DNA of 64,000 nucleotides from Cupriavidus lacunae (GCF_003353055.1 NZ_QKWJ01000009.1:115152-179151); one strand, 5' to 3'. Positions 51,853 through 60,574 are shown, counted from the first letter of the stretch. Translations and numbers: made by a program. Notes: a model not told the origin generated them from the letters alone.

Positions 51853-54237
51853 CTAAGCCCCGCGCCGCGCCGCTCCCACCCGCAGCCCGTTGAACACCAC
51901 CAGCAGGCTCGCGCCCATATCGGCGAACACCGCCATCCACATCGTCCCCATCCCCAGCACCGTCAGCACCAGGAACACGGCCTTGATGCCGAGCGCCAGC
52001 GCGATATTCTGCTTGAGGATGCTGGAGGTGCGGCGCGACAGGCGCACAAAAGCCGGGATCTTGCGCAGGTCGTCGTCCATCAGCGCCACGTCGGCGGTTT
52101 CGATGGCGGTATCGGTGCCGGCAGCGCCCATGGCGAAGCCGACATCGGCACGCGCCAGTGCCGGCGCGTCGTTGATGCCGTCACCCACCATGCCGATGCG
52201 GCCGCCACGCGCATGGGCGGCGCCGGACAGTGCCGCGATCGCGTCGGCCTTGTCTTGCGGCAGCTGGTTGCCGCGGGCTTCGTCGATGCCGACCTGCGCG
52301 GCGATGGCCTGCACCGTGTGCGGGTTATCGCCCGACAGCATCAGCGTCCTGACGCCAAGTTCATGCAGCTCGGCAATGGCCAGCCGGCTGGTTTCGCGCA
52401 CGGTGTCGGCCACGGCAAACAGCGCCAGCGCCGTGGCTGCACCCTTGCTGTCCATACGGGCCAGCAGCACCACGGTCTTGCCCTCGCGCTCGAGCGCTTC
52501 GAGGCGCGCCTCCAGTGCCGGCGAGCAGGCGCCCATCTCGTGCACCAGGCGGTGGTTGCCCAGCCGGTATTCCACACCCTGCACCGTGCCGCGCGTGCCG
52601 CGCCCCGCCAGGGCCTCGAACGCATCCACCGGCAGCGTGCCGATGCCGTCGGCGACGGCCGCCGTGGCCACCGCGCGCGAGACCGGATGGTCCGAGCGCG
52701 CCGCCAGGCTGGCCGCAATGGCGCGCGCCTGCGGCTCATCGTCGGCAAGCAGGGCATGGTCGGTCTGCGCCGGCTTGCCATGGGTGATGGTGCCGGTCTT
52801 GTCCAGCGCCACCCAGGCCAGTTGCCGGCCCTGCTCCAGGTACACCCCGCCCTTGACCAGGATGCCGCGCCGGGCAGCCGCGGCCAGGCCGCTGACGATG
52901 GTCACCGGCGTGGAGATCACCAGCGCGCACGGGCAGGCGATCACCAGCAGCACCAGCGCCTTGTAGATCCAGTCAACCCAGCCGCCGCCGGTCACCAGCG
53001 GCGGCACCACCGCGACCACCAGGGCAATCGCAAACACCGTGGGCGTATAGATGCGCGCGAACTGGTCGACAAAGCGCTGCGTCGGCGCGCGGCTGCCTTG
53101 CGCGGCCTCCACGGCGTGGATGATGCGCGCCAGCGTCGAATCGCTGGCGGGCGCGGTCACGGTGTACTCAAGCTCGCCGGACTGGTTGATCGAGCCCGCA
53201 TAGAGCGCGTCGCCTTCGGCCTTGTCGACCGGCACGCTTTCGCCGGTGATCGGCGCCTGGTCCAGCGCGGACTGGCCGCGCACGACCTTGCCGTCGAGCG
53301 CCACGCGCTCGCCCGGCCGCAGCCGCACCAGCGTGCCCACGGCAACGCCAGCGGCAGGCACGGTCTCCCAGGTGCCATCGGCACGCCGCACCGTGGCCTG
53401 TTCCGGCGCCATCGCCATCAGGCCACGGATCGCATTGCGCGCCCGGTCCAGCGACGCCGCCTCGATGCGCTCGGCCAGTGCGAACAGCACCATCACCATC
53501 GCCGCTTCGGGCCACTCGCGCAGCAGCAGCGCGCCGGTCACGGCGATGCTCATCAGCGCGTTGATATTCAGGTTGCCATTGCGCAGCGCGATCCAGCCCT
53601 TGCGATAGGTGGTCAGCCCGCCCAGCGCCACCGCCGCCAGCGCCAGCGCGGCGGGCAGCCACGGCAGCCCGAAGCCCAGCCATTCGGTCGCTTCGGCCGC
53701 CGCCGCGACCACGCCGGCCAGCGCAAGCGGCCACCAGGGCTTGCGCGCGGTGGTTTCCGGCACGACTTGCTGCGCGGCTTCGGCGCTCAGCGGCACCGGT
53801 TGCATGCCCAGGCTTTGAATCGCCCTGGCCACCGGCTCCGGCGACGGCAGCGTGTGGTGCACCGTCAGCACCCGCTGGATCAGATTGAATTCCAGCGCGG
53901 CCACGCCCGCCATGCCGCCAAGCTTGTTGCGGATCAGCGTTTCCTCGGTCGGGCAGTCCATCGCGTCGATGCGCCACATCGCGGTGCTGGCCCCGGCAGG
54001 GATGTCGACGGGTGCCGCAGGCGCCAGCGCAATGGTGGACGAGCAACCGCCGCCGCAACAGGCGTCAGCCGCCGGTGCGTGGGGTGCGCCGGCATGGTCA
54101 TGGTCATGGTCATGGTCATGGTCATGACCGTGATGGTGATGTTCGTGATCGTGGCCGCCATGCCGGTGGACGGCGCCATCGTGCGCCTGCGCGGCGTGAT
54201 CGGGAGGAAGAGCGTCTTCAGGTGATGTGCGAGCCAT
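51853..54237 (-). CDS. Zn/Cd/Pb-exporting P1B-type ATPase
   Basis: 794 residues, ZntA/CadA-type efflux pump of the inner membrane. N-terminal His/Asp-rich stretch (residues about 20-50), a cysteine cluster DACCGGGC, a metal-binding domain with DCPTEE instead of the copper-type CxxC, then the membrane core with the CPC motif near residue 434, the phosphorylation motif DKTGT near 479 and GDGINDAPAL. CPC with DCPTEE points to divalent zinc, cadmium or lead rather than copper. The His stretch is encoded by a hexanucleotide repeat (54093-54126). Transcription likely starts from a MerR-type promoter 34-64 bases upstream of the start. No MerR-family gene adjoins. Confidence 0.93.
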   Translation of the reverse strand: MARTSPEDALPPDHAAQAHDGAVHRHGGHDHEHHHHGHDHDHDHDHDHAGAPHAPAADACCGGGCSSTIALAPAAPVDIPAGASTAMWRIDAMDCPTEETLIRNKLGGMAGVAALEFNLIQRVLTVHHTLPSPEPVARAIQSLGMQPVPLSAEAAQQVVPETTARKPWWPLALAGVVAAAAEATEWLGFGLPWLPAALALAAVALGGLTTYRKGWIALRNGNLNINALMSIAVTGALLLREWPEAAMVMVLFALAERIEAASLDRARNAIRGLMAMAPEQATVRRADGTWETVPAAGVAVGTLVRLRPGERVALDGKVVRGQSALDQAPITGESVPVDKAEGDALYAGSINQSGELEYTVTAPASDSTLARIIHAVEAAQGSRAPTQRFVDQFARIYTPTVFAIALVVAVVPPLVTGGGWVDWIYKALVLLVIACPCALVISTPVTIVSGLAAAARRGILVKGGVYLEQGRQLAWVALDKTGTITHGKPAQTDHALLADDEPQARAIAASLAARSDHPVSRAVATAAVADGIGTLPVDAFEALAGRGTRGTVQGVEYRLGNHRLVHEMGACSPALEARLEALEREGKTVVLLARMDSKGAATALALFAVADTVRETSRLAIAELHELGVRTLMLSGDNPHTVQAIAAQVGIDEARGNQLPQDKADAIAALSGAAHARGGRIGMVGDGINDAPALARADVGFAMGAAGTDTAIETADVALMDDDLRKIPAFVRLSRRTSSILKQNIALALGIKAVFLVLTVLGMGTMWMAVFADMGASLLVVFNGLRVGAARRGA
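54093..54126. repeat. Hexanucleotide repeat encoding His-Asp units
   Basis: Five full CATGGT units plus CATG in tandem; on the minus strand they code for alternating His-Asp in the ATPase N-terminus. Copy changes would alter the protein by whole units without frameshift. Confidence 0.85.
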
Positions 54238-54270
54238 ATCTTGTTGTTCCCGCTGGTTTGACCTGATGAC

Positions 54271-54301
54271 ATTGAAGACCCTGTAGCGACTACAGAGTCA
54301 A
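54271..54301 (-). promoter_or_regulatory. MerR-type promoter of the P-type ATPase
   Basis: On the minus strand -35 TTGACT (54301-54296) and -10 TTCAAT (54276-54271) are 19 bases apart, the long spacer of MerR-regulated promoters. Between them ACTCTGTAG-TCG-CTACAGGGT forms an inverted repeat with one mismatch, like CadR/ZntR/PbrR sites. Confidence 0.8.
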
Positions 54302-54354
54302 GCGGCATGGCAGACCATCACGTCTGCGATGGTCTGCCATGCCACACTGGCCGG

Positions 54355-54765
54355 TCAGTGCTCGCAGTTGACCATCCAGGACATGCCGAAGCGGTCCACC
54401 AGCATGCCGAAGCCTTCGGCCCAGAAAGTCTTCTGGTATGGCACCACGACCTGGCCGCCTTCGCTCAGGCCGTCGAAGATGCGCTGGCCTTCGTCCTTGC
54501 TGACCGCGCCCACCGACAGGCTGAAGCCGCTGAATGCCGGGCGCTCGCCGGGCCGGCCGTCGGACGCCATCACCTGGTTCTCGCCGAGCTGGATATTGGC
54601 GTGCATCACCTTGTCCTTCCAGTCATCGGGAACCTCCATCCCCTGGCCCTGCGGCGCGTCCTTGTAGCGCATGGCAAACGTGACCTGCGCGCCCAGCACC
54701 TTGCCGTAGAAGGCAATGGCTTCATCGAAACGGCCGCCGAAATCCAGATAGGGTTGCACTTGCAT
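54355..54765 (-). CDS. VOC family protein (PhnB-like glyoxalase fold)
   Basis: 136 residues, cytoplasmic. Starts MQVQPYLDFGGRFDEAIAFY, with ALGAQVTFAMRY-like GAQVTFAMRYKDAP, MHANIQLGENQVMASD and the C-terminal FGMLVDRFGMSWMVN, all typical of PhnB/3-demethylubiquinone-methyltransferase-like VOC proteins. Function of this subgroup is unknown. AAGGAG stands nine bases before ATG 54765. Monocistronic. Confidence 0.88.
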   Translation of the reverse strand: MQVQPYLDFGGRFDEAIAFYGKVLGAQVTFAMRYKDAPQGQGMEVPDDWKDKVMHANIQLGENQVMASDGRPGERPAFSGFSLSVGAVSKDEGQRIFDGLSEGGQVVVPYQKTFWAEGFGMLVDRFGMSWMVNCEH

Positions 54766-54895
54766 GTCGCTCTCCTTGTGGGTTGTCCATCGGGTTGCAT
54801 TGCATGGCACCTGGCCGGGTGCTCCGGTACAGAGCGCCGCCGGCACGCGCGCCATTATCCGCGCATGCGGGGCGTATGCAAGTGACTGGACGGGC

Positions 54896-56347
54896 TCAGG
54901 AAACGCTGGCGGCGAATGGCACCGCTGGCGCCGCGATCGCCTCGGACGGGAACTGCAGCATAAACACGGTGACACCATCGGCGCTGCGCACCGTCACGCT
55001 GCCGCCGTGCAGCCGCATGATGGTGTCGACGATAGCCAGCCCCAGCCCCGTCGACGCCGCCGAATTGCGCCGCGACGGATCGGCCCGGTAGAAGCGCCCG
55101 AAGATATGCGGCAGCGTCTCCGGCGGAATCACCGGCCCGGCGTTGGTCACGCGGATGCTGGTACTGGCGCCGCCCGCTGCCGGCACGCGTCCGACGTCGA
55201 CCTGCACCATGCTGCCCGCCGGGGCATGGCGCAGCGCGTTGTCCAGCAGGTTGGTGACCGCGCGCCGCAGCAGCGTCTGGTCGGCCTGCACCGGGGCCGA
55301 GCCGATGACCGACAGCGTGACTTCGCGGTCCGCCGCCACGGCCTCGAAGTATTCGGCCATCTTGTCCAGCTCCTCGCGCGCGTCCAGCGTGCGCACATCC
55401 AGCGCCACCTGCGCATGGTCGGCGCGCGCCAGGAACAGCATGTTTTCGATCATGCGCGCGAGACGCTCGTACTCCTCCAGGTTGGATTCAAGTAGCGCCT
55501 CATACTCGGCCGTCGCACGGCTTTGCGCCAGCGTGACCTGGGTCTGGCCGATCAGGTTGCTGATCGGCGTGCGGAAGTCGTGGGCCAGGTCGGCCGAGAA
55601 TTGCGAGAGCCGCGAAAAGCTGTCCTGCAGCCGCGCCAGCATGTCGTTGAGGGCCCCCGCCAGCTCGCGCAGTTCGGCCGGCGCGCGACCCACGTCGAGC
55701 CGCGTGGCGAGGCGGCTGGTGGTGACCGCGGCAGCATCGGCAGCCATGCGCCGCAGCGGCCGCAGTGCGCGCCGCGCCAGCACCAAGCCCAGCCCGGCCG
55801 CCACCGCCGCGCCGCACAGCGTGGCCCACAGCACCTGGTGGCGGTACTCGCGGACCAGCGCCACGCGATAGCCCGCATCGCGCAGCACCACGATCTCCAC
55901 CGCCTTGTCCGAGTCGCCCAGCTGGCCCAGCGCGGCGATGCCGCGCGAAGGCACGCCGTTCTTCGGACGCCAGGTCTGCAGCATGCGCTTCTCTGGCTGG
56001 GTGGTGGCGGGCAAGACCCGCAGCGGCGGCACGGTCTCGTTGCGCGGATTGAGCGTGACCAGCGGCTCGCCCTGGCGCGTGCGCACCACCAGGATCAGGC
56101 CCTCGTGGCCCATCGCGATATCGGCAAAGCGGTGCGTATCGGCACGGATCTCGGCCTCGCTGCGCACTTCGCGCAGCAGGTGGCGCACCAGCAGCACCTC
56201 GCCGACCAGCTCGCTTTCGTCGCGTCCTTCAAGCTGGGTCGACAGCGCGCTCGACAGGTAGGCGGCCACGCTGACCAGGATCGCCGCCGTGGCCAGCCCG
56301 TACGCCAGCGCCAGCCGCGTGGTGAGCGACGACGGCAGCCGCATCAT
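54896..56347 (-). CDS. Sensor histidine kinase, heavy-metal type
   Basis: 483 residues. Two membrane segments (about 12-35 and 175-197) flank a periplasmic sensor loop of about 140 residues; then HAMP, HisKA with H256 in [12 protein letters not shown], and the HATPase domain with [21 protein letters not shown] and GLGLAIV. Architecture and length match the CusS/CopS/IrlS group that senses copper, silver or cadmium/zinc. The start overlaps the response-regulator stop (ATGA). Its neighbour is a Zn/Cd-type ATPase, but the ATPase promoter is MerR-type, so the direct targets are uncertain. Confidence 0.9.
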   Translation of the reverse strand: MMRLPSSLTTRLALAYGLATAAILVSVAAYLSSALSTQLEGRDESELVGEVLLVRHLLREVRSEAEIRADTHRFADIAMGHEGLILVVRTRQGEPLVTLNPRNETVPPLRVLPATTQPEKRMLQTWRPKNGVPSRGIAALGQLGDSDKAVEIVVLRDAGYRVALVREYRHQVLWATLCGAAVAAGLGLVLARRALRPLRRMAADAAAVTTSRLATRLDVGRAPAELRELAGALNDMLARLQDSFSRLSQFSADLAHDFRTPISNLIGQTQVTLAQSRATAEYEALLESNLEEYERLARMIENMLFLARADHAQVALDVRTLDAREELDKMAEYFEAVAADREVTLSVIGSAPVQADQTLLRRAVTNLLDNALRHAPAGSMVQVDVGRVPAAGGASTSIRVTNAGPVIPPETLPHIFGRFYRADPSRRNSAASTGLGLAIVDTIMRLHGGSVTVRSADGVTVFMLQFPSEAIAAPAVPFAASVS

Positions 56348-57033
56348 GCCTCGTGCACCCTGTCCTCGCCATCGTCCAGCACATAGCCCATGCCGCGGCG
56401 CGTATGGATCAGCTTGCGCGGGAACGGGTCGTCGACCTTGGCGCGCAGGCGCCGGATCGACACATCGACCACATTGGTGTTGCTGTCGAAATTGACATCC
56501 CACACCTGCGAGGCGATCAGCGAGCGCGACAGCACCTCGCCGCGCCGGCGCGCCAGCAGGTACAGCAGCGCAAACTCTTTGGAAGTGAGGTCGATCTTCT
56601 GGCCGGCGCGCACCACGCGGCGGCGGATGGCATCGATCTGCAGGTCGGCCACTTCAATGAACTCGCTCTCGCGCAGCGGGCCGCGCCGCAAGATGGTGCG
56701 GATGCGCAGCACCAGCTCGGCAAAGGCGAAGGGCTTGACCATGTAGTCGTCGGCGCCGAGCTCCAGGCCCTTGAGGCGGTCCGACAACTCGTCGCGCGCG
56801 GTCAGGAACAGCACCGGCGTGTCGCGCTCGCGGCGCAGCTCCCGCAGCACCTGCCAGCCGTCCAGGCCCGGCAGCATCACGTCCAGCACGATCAGGTCAT
56901 AGAGATGCTCGCGCGCATGGGCCAGGCCGTCCGCGCCGTCGCGCGCCAGGTCCACCACGAAGCCGGATTCGGTCAGGCCCTTTTGCAGGTAATCGCCCGC
57001 CTTGGGTTCGTCCTCGACAATCAGGATACGCAT
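56344..57033 (-). CDS. OmpR/PhoB-type response regulator, heavy-metal type
   Basis: 229 residues. Receiver domain with phosphorylation site D51 ([10 protein letters not shown]) and K101 region ([13 protein letters not shown]), then a winged-helix DNA-binding domain ([36 protein letters not shown]). [20 protein letters not shown] is the N-terminus of the CusR/IrlR/CopR group. First gene of the pair. Upstream are GTCAT repeats that it may bind. Confidence 0.92.
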   Translation of the reverse strand: MRILIVEDEPKAGDYLQKGLTESGFVVDLARDGADGLAHAREHLYDLIVLDVMLPGLDGWQVLRELRRERDTPVLFLTARDELSDRLKGLELGADDYMVKPFAFAELVLRIRTILRRGPLRESEFIEVADLQIDAIRRRVVRAGQKIDLTSKEFALLYLLARRRGEVLSRSLIASQVWDVNFDSNTNVVDVSIRRLRAKVDDPFPRKLIHTRRGMGYVLDDGEDRVHEA

Positions 57034-57087
57034 GATTCAGTCACTTTCCAGCGGCACCAGCACCGCCATGGCGTAACGCTAGCCGAG

Positions 57088-57141
57088 GATGACGGCAAAT
57101 GGGCAAAGATTGCAGAAATGTCATCGCCATGCCGGGTCATG
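57088..57141. promoter_or_regulatory. GGATGACGGCAA and GTCAT elements between response regulator and 57233 gene
   Basis: GGATGACGGCAA (57088-57099), ATGTCAT (57118-57124) and GGGTCATG (57134-57141) lie in the divergent control region. The same three elements recur in shorter spacing at 58224-58252 before another secreted-protein gene. Confidence 0.4.
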
Positions 57142-57232
57142 ACAGGGGGAAACCCCGGTAAAATGCGCGCTCTCCCCGGGCGCCGCCGCTGGTGCGCGCC
57201 CGCATTGCCCCCATTCTGCCTGTTCCCCTTCG

Positions 57233-57673
57233 ATGAAACGCCTGCCGAACTGCCTGTTGCTGTCTCTTGCCATGCTTGCGCTGCCCGCCGCCGGTAGCGC
57301 GGCGGCAGTGACCGCGGCGTGCAGCGTCGTGCAGGCGGCCGGCCTGTCGCTGCCGGAGCGGCATGTGGCGGCCAAGCTGGAAGCGGAAGCGGCGCTCGAT
57401 GGCGCCGGCCAGGGTAGCTGCCGCGGCAGCGCGGTCCAAGTGATGACCGCCCCCGGTGGCAGCGGCGAACCGCTGCAACTGCACGACGCCAATGCGCCAC
57501 AGGCCACAGACGAGGGCGCCACGCCGCAGGAGACGCAGCCCGCCGTGCTGCGGGAACTGCCGGCCGAGGTGTTCGTGCACTGGGCGCATGCGGCGCCCAT
57601 GGCGACGCCGGCGGCGTTCACTGGCATCCTGCCGCTGCTGCCCGTCGTACGGCTGCTGCCCGCGCGCTGCTGA
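57233..57673 (+). CDS. Hypothetical exported protein
   Basis: 146 residues. Good signal peptide (MKRLPNCLLLSLAMLALPAAGS, cleavage near AAGSA). Mature part is Ala-rich with two cysteines (AACSVV and GSCRGS) and a hydrophobic C-terminus (ILPLLPVVRLLPARC). No ribosome site is evident before the ATG. Divergent from the metal-type response regulator, which fits genes under its control, but the family is not recognised. Confidence 0.6.
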   Translation: MKRLPNCLLLSLAMLALPAAGSAAAVTAACSVVQAAGLSLPERHVAAKLEAEAALDGAGQGSCRGSAVQVMTAPGGSGEPLQLHDANAPQATDEGATPQETQPAVLRELPAEVFVHWAHAAPMATPAAFTGILPLLPVVRLLPARC

Positions 57674-57731
57674 GCGTGCCTTCAGCCCGATCGAGTCAAG
57701 CGCTGTTTCAAGGCGCCATTTCTAAGCGCGA

Positions 57732-58058
57732 TTAGTTGACGCGGAAGAATTCGATCGACTGCCCGGCGTTGACGGCGCGTTGCAGCCAGTCGGGATACTC
57801 GCCCTGCCCGTCCCAGCTCTGGCCAAGGGCATTGCGATAAAGCGGGCGGGCGCCCGCAGCGGCATTTGGGGCGACAGCGCCGGCGGCTTCGGCCCTGGCA
57901 GACGGCGCGACATCCGCTTGCGCAGGCTGTGCCGCGGCAGTGGAAACCGTATCGAAGCATCCCGCGGCGACGAGATCGTCGATCGTCAGGGCATAACGCT
58001 CCATTTGCTCGCGGATCCACGCCACCGCAGCGAGTTTGGCTGAATCAGACTCGGACAT
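57732..58058 (-). CDS. H-NS-like protein with altered DNA-binding motif
   Basis: 108 residues. The C-terminal 38 residues (RPLYRNALGQSWDGQGEYPD, then WLQRAVNAGQSIEFF) match the H-NS C-terminal domain, normally KYRNPATGETWSGRGRAPKWL. The essential minor-groove motif Q/R-G-R is here Q85-G86-E87, and W-D replaces W-S/T, so the patch is acidic. The N-terminal helix LAAVAWIREQMERYALTIDDLVAAGCF is like that of Burkholderiaceae H-NS relatives. The linker (38-70) is Ala/Pro-rich. DNA binding may be lost or changed; it could act as a partner or antagonist of true H-NS. Confidence 0.78.
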   Translation of the reverse strand: MSESDSAKLAAVAWIREQMERYALTIDDLVAAGCFDTVSTAAAQPAQADVAPSARAEAAGAVAPNAAAGARPLYRNALGQSWDGQGEYPDWLQRAVNAGQSIEFFRVN

Positions 58059-58223
58059 GACTCTCGTGAGAGGCCCGCTGCATATCCGCGGGCAATGAAA
58101 AACCGGCGATGGAACCGCAGGCCGGTCGGAAAGCCGTGATTCTACAGCTTTTGTCCGTACTCCCGCTTCTCTCTCGTGTGCGCGCGGGCAATTGCCGTGC
58201 GCTTGCCCCGGACACAGGGCCCG

Positions 58224-58252
58224 GGATGACGGCAATGTCATGTGCCGGTCAT
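58224..58252 (+). promoter_or_regulatory. GTCAT repeats upstream of the 58331 repeat-protein gene
   Basis: GGATGACGGCAA is followed by ATGTCAT and GGTCATG. GTCAT copies are 11 bases apart, one helical turn, as in OmpR-family sites. The same elements occur at 57088-57141. Confidence 0.45.
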
Positions 58253-58330
58253 GCTCGCGTGGGGGCGCGCTGCCTAGACTTGCCACACCGCCGCCCATCC
58301 CGGGCCGGCACTCTAACGGAGAAGCGATCC

Positions 58331-58606
58331 ATGCAAGCACTCAGGCAAGTCTTTATCGCCACTGCCCTTATTGCCGGCGTTGCCGGCGCCGCGCAGGCCG
58401 CGCCCCGCAGCGTCGATCCCTTCAGCGACGGCGCACGCAGCGTCACCAGCGCCCGCAGCCCGTTCACTGACGGCGCCAACAGCGCCACCGGCACTCGCAG
58501 CGCGTTTACCGATGGCGCGCGCTCGGCGACCGGTCCGCGCGATCCTTTCGGCGACGGCGCGCACAACCCCAACGCCCCGCGCGACAGCTTCACCGATGGC
58601 GCCTGA
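58331..58606 (+). CDS. Secreted protein with five 14-residue repeats
   Basis: 91 residues. Signal peptide ends near AQA-A (23). The rest is five units with exact 14-residue spacing of Phe (31, 45, 59, 73, 87), core F-[STG]-D-G-A, with Arg/Ser/Ala between. GGAG lies before the ATG. Related in plan to the 42428 protein (Y-T-Q-G-A). Such low-complexity secreted proteins have no assigned function. Divergent from the H-NS-like gene; 272 bases lie between, with GTCAT repeats. Confidence 0.8.
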   Translation: MQALRQVFIATALIAGVAGAAQAAPRSVDPFSDGARSVTSARSPFTDGANSATGTRSAFTDGARSATGPRDPFGDGAHNPNAPRDSFTDGA

Positions 58607-58630
58607 CGCAGGCCCGGCCGGCGTCGTGCC

Positions 58631-59515
58631 TCAGCGCACCTCGCCGTAGATGCGGCGCGCATCGGCCGCATCCGCAATGGGCCGGCCCAGCGTCAGCCCG
58701 CCCTGCACCGCCTGCGCCACCAGCGCGTGGTTGCCGGGCGCGCGGCTACCGTCGCGCAGCAGCAGGTTGTTCTCAAAGCCCACCCGCACATGGCCGCCGA
58801 ACGCGGCGGCCGCGGTCACGCAAGCATTTTCCTCGCGCCCGAAGGCGCAGATGGCCCACGGCAGCGCGTCACCGGCCCCGACCGCATCACTCGCGGCCTG
58901 CAGGAACGGCAGCAGGTCGTGCGGCGACGAGACCTGGCCCGCCGAATAGCGCCCCAGCACATACAGCACCGACCACGCGCCCGGCGGCACCATGCCGCGC
59001 GCGCGCATCGACTGCCAGCGCTGCACGTCGGCGACGTCATACAGGATTACCTGCGTCATCACGCGTTCGCGCGCCAGCCAGGCGAAAAACGCCGCCAGCT
59101 CGCCGTCCGGGATCTCCGGCACGGCCACCTCGCGCAGGCCGACCGAGACCGCCTCGGGCCGCAGCTCGCGCACCGTCGCCATCTGCTCGGCAGCCTTGTA
59201 GACGCCGGCAGCCTCGCTGGTCACCTGCACCAGCAGCGCTTCGCCGACAGCCTGCTTCACTGCCGCCAGCGCATCGCGGTAGGTCTGCACATCGAGCGAA
59301 TGACGGCCCTCGGCATCGCGCACATGCATGTGCATCATGGCCGCGCCGGCATCCAGGCAGGCGCGCGCCTCGGCGGCCAGCGCCGCCGCGGTCAGCGGCA
59401 CCGCGGGATGGTCGCTGGCACGCTTGTAGGCACCATTGGGCGCCACGGTAACGATCAGCGGCGAGTCGGCCAGCGGCGCGCGCTGGGCGGTGGCTTGGGA
59501 AGTGTTCTGGGTCAT
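58631..59515 (-). CDS. BKACE family beta-keto acid cleavage enzyme (DUF849)
   Basis: 294 residues, TIM barrel. Condenses a beta-keto acid with acetyl-CoA to give acetoacetate and a CoA ester. Signatures: LIVTVAPNGAYKRASDHPAV, MMHMHVRDAEGRHSLD with metal-binding His residues, VSVGLREVAVPE and GGHVRVGFENNLLLRDG. The preceding gene encodes a 3-hydroxyacyl-CoA dehydrogenase-type enzyme and overlaps by four bases, so the pair likely oxidises a beta-hydroxy acid and cleaves the product, as in carnitine breakdown. Substrate not determined. Confidence 0.9.
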   Translation of the reverse strand: MTQNTSQATAQRAPLADSPLIVTVAPNGAYKRASDHPAVPLTAAALAAEARACLDAGAAMMHMHVRDAEGRHSLDVQTYRDALAAVKQAVGEALLVQVTSEAAGVYKAAEQMATVRELRPEAVSVGLREVAVPEIPDGELAAFFAWLARERVMTQVILYDVADVQRWQSMRARGMVPPGAWSVLYVLGRYSAGQVSSPHDLLPFLQAASDAVGAGDALPWAICAFGREENACVTAAAAFGGHVRVGFENNLLLRDGSRAPGNHALVAQAVQGGLTLGRPIADAADARRIYGEVR

Positions 59516-60480
59516 GGCTGGATCTCGGGCAGTTCGGGCGCGATCAGCGCCAGGCCGGCGCGCAGCAGGTGGTCATAGCGCGCGCGCTCGGCGGCAATGG
59601 TTTCAGGGGTCCACTGGTAGAAGCCTTCGCCGCGCTTCATGCCATGGCGGCCGTCGGCGGCCCGTTCGGACAGGCAGCGCGCGGGATGGTCGTCGTTGCA
59701 GAAGGTCGGGTACATGGTGGCGCCGGCAGCCGCGTGCACATCGATGCCGGCGTGGTCGCGCTGCAGCACCGGCCCCGCCGCCAGGAAGCGGAAGCCAAAG
59801 CCGAAGCGCACCGCCGCATCGACATCCTCGGGCGAGGCAATGCCGCGGTCGATCAGGCTGAAGGCCTCGCGCGACAGCGCGTGCTGCAGCCGGTTGGCAA
59901 GAAAGCCCGGCAGGTCCTTGCGCACCTTGACCGGCACCATCGCGCAGCGGCGCATGAAGGCGATCAGTGCGTCGGCACAGGCCTCGTCGCTGGCATCGCC
60001 CATCACCACCTCCACCAGCGGCACCAGGTGCGCGGGCATGAAGAAGTGCAGGCCCAGCATGCGCGCACGCGTGTCGAGGCCGGCACCGATGGCGCTGATC
60101 GGGAAGCTGGAGCTATTGCTGGCCAGCACCGTATCGGGACGCGCACGCCGCACCAGCTCGGCAAACAGCGCCTGCTTCAGGTCCAGCTGTTCCGGGATGC
60201 ACTCGATCACCAGGTCCACCGAGGTCCAGTCCACCTGGTCCAGCGTGGCGGCCACCGCGAGGTGCTCCGCGCCTTGCTCGCGGCCGATCGCGGCCAGGTT
60301 GCCGCGCACGCGCCCGGGCAGCGCGCCGGCACGGCCGGCATCGGGCTCGACCACGGTGGCGTGGCACAGCGCGCGGGTCAGCACCACGGCGACATCGGCG
60401 CCCATGGTGCCGCCGCCCACCACCACGGCGTGCGCGGCACCGGGCCGGCTCAGGATGCCCGGATCAGTCGGATTCGGCAT
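59512..60480 (-). CDS. 3-hydroxyacyl-CoA dehydrogenase family protein
   Basis: 322 residues, NAD-dependent. Rossmann motif VVVGGGTMGADVAVV with ExD-like EPD at the ribose position, then VIECIPEQLDLKQALFAEL, LASNSSSFPIS with the conserved Ser/Asn, GLHFFMPAHLVPLVEVV with the catalytic His, and the C-terminal FLANRLQHALSREAFSLID. Size and layout fit 3-hydroxybutyryl-CoA or L-carnitine dehydrogenases; the true substrate may be a free hydroxy acid, given the BKACE partner. GGAG precedes ATG 60480. Divergent from a LysR gene. Confidence 0.88.
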   Translation of the reverse strand: MPNPTDPGILSRPGAAHAVVVGGGTMGADVAVVLTRALCHATVVEPDAGRAGALPGRVRGNLAAIGREQGAEHLAVAATLDQVDWTSVDLVIECIPEQLDLKQALFAELVRRARPDTVLASNSSSFPISAIGAGLDTRARMLGLHFFMPAHLVPLVEVVMGDASDEACADALIAFMRRCAMVPVKVRKDLPGFLANRLQHALSREAFSLIDRGIASPEDVDAAVRFGFGFRFLAAGPVLQRDHAGIDVHAAAGATMYPTFCNDDHPARCLSERAADGRHGMKRGEGFYQWTPETIAAERARYDHLLRAGLALIAPELPEIQP

Positions 60481-60541
60481 AGGTTCTCCCAGGAATCCCG
60501 GCAGTGTAGTGAACTTGCATTGATTGAAGAAGCCGATTCTA

Positions 60542-60557
60542 TGGATAAAATGATCCA
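60542..60557. promoter_or_regulatory. Inverted repeat, candidate LysR operator
   Basis: TGGAT-N6-ATCCA lies midway between the divergent LysR gene and the dehydrogenase gene, in an AT-rich stretch. Binding inferred from place only. Confidence 0.35.
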
Positions 60558-60574
60558 CAAATCAGATCAATCGA

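Noticed and set aside
54093..54126. Short tandem repeats as a possible CRISPR
   Set aside because: Units are six bases without spacers and lie inside a coding region; this is a codon repeat.
51760..54225. 821-codon frame on the + strand
   Set aside because: Antisense to the P-type ATPase gene, which has all catalytic motifs.
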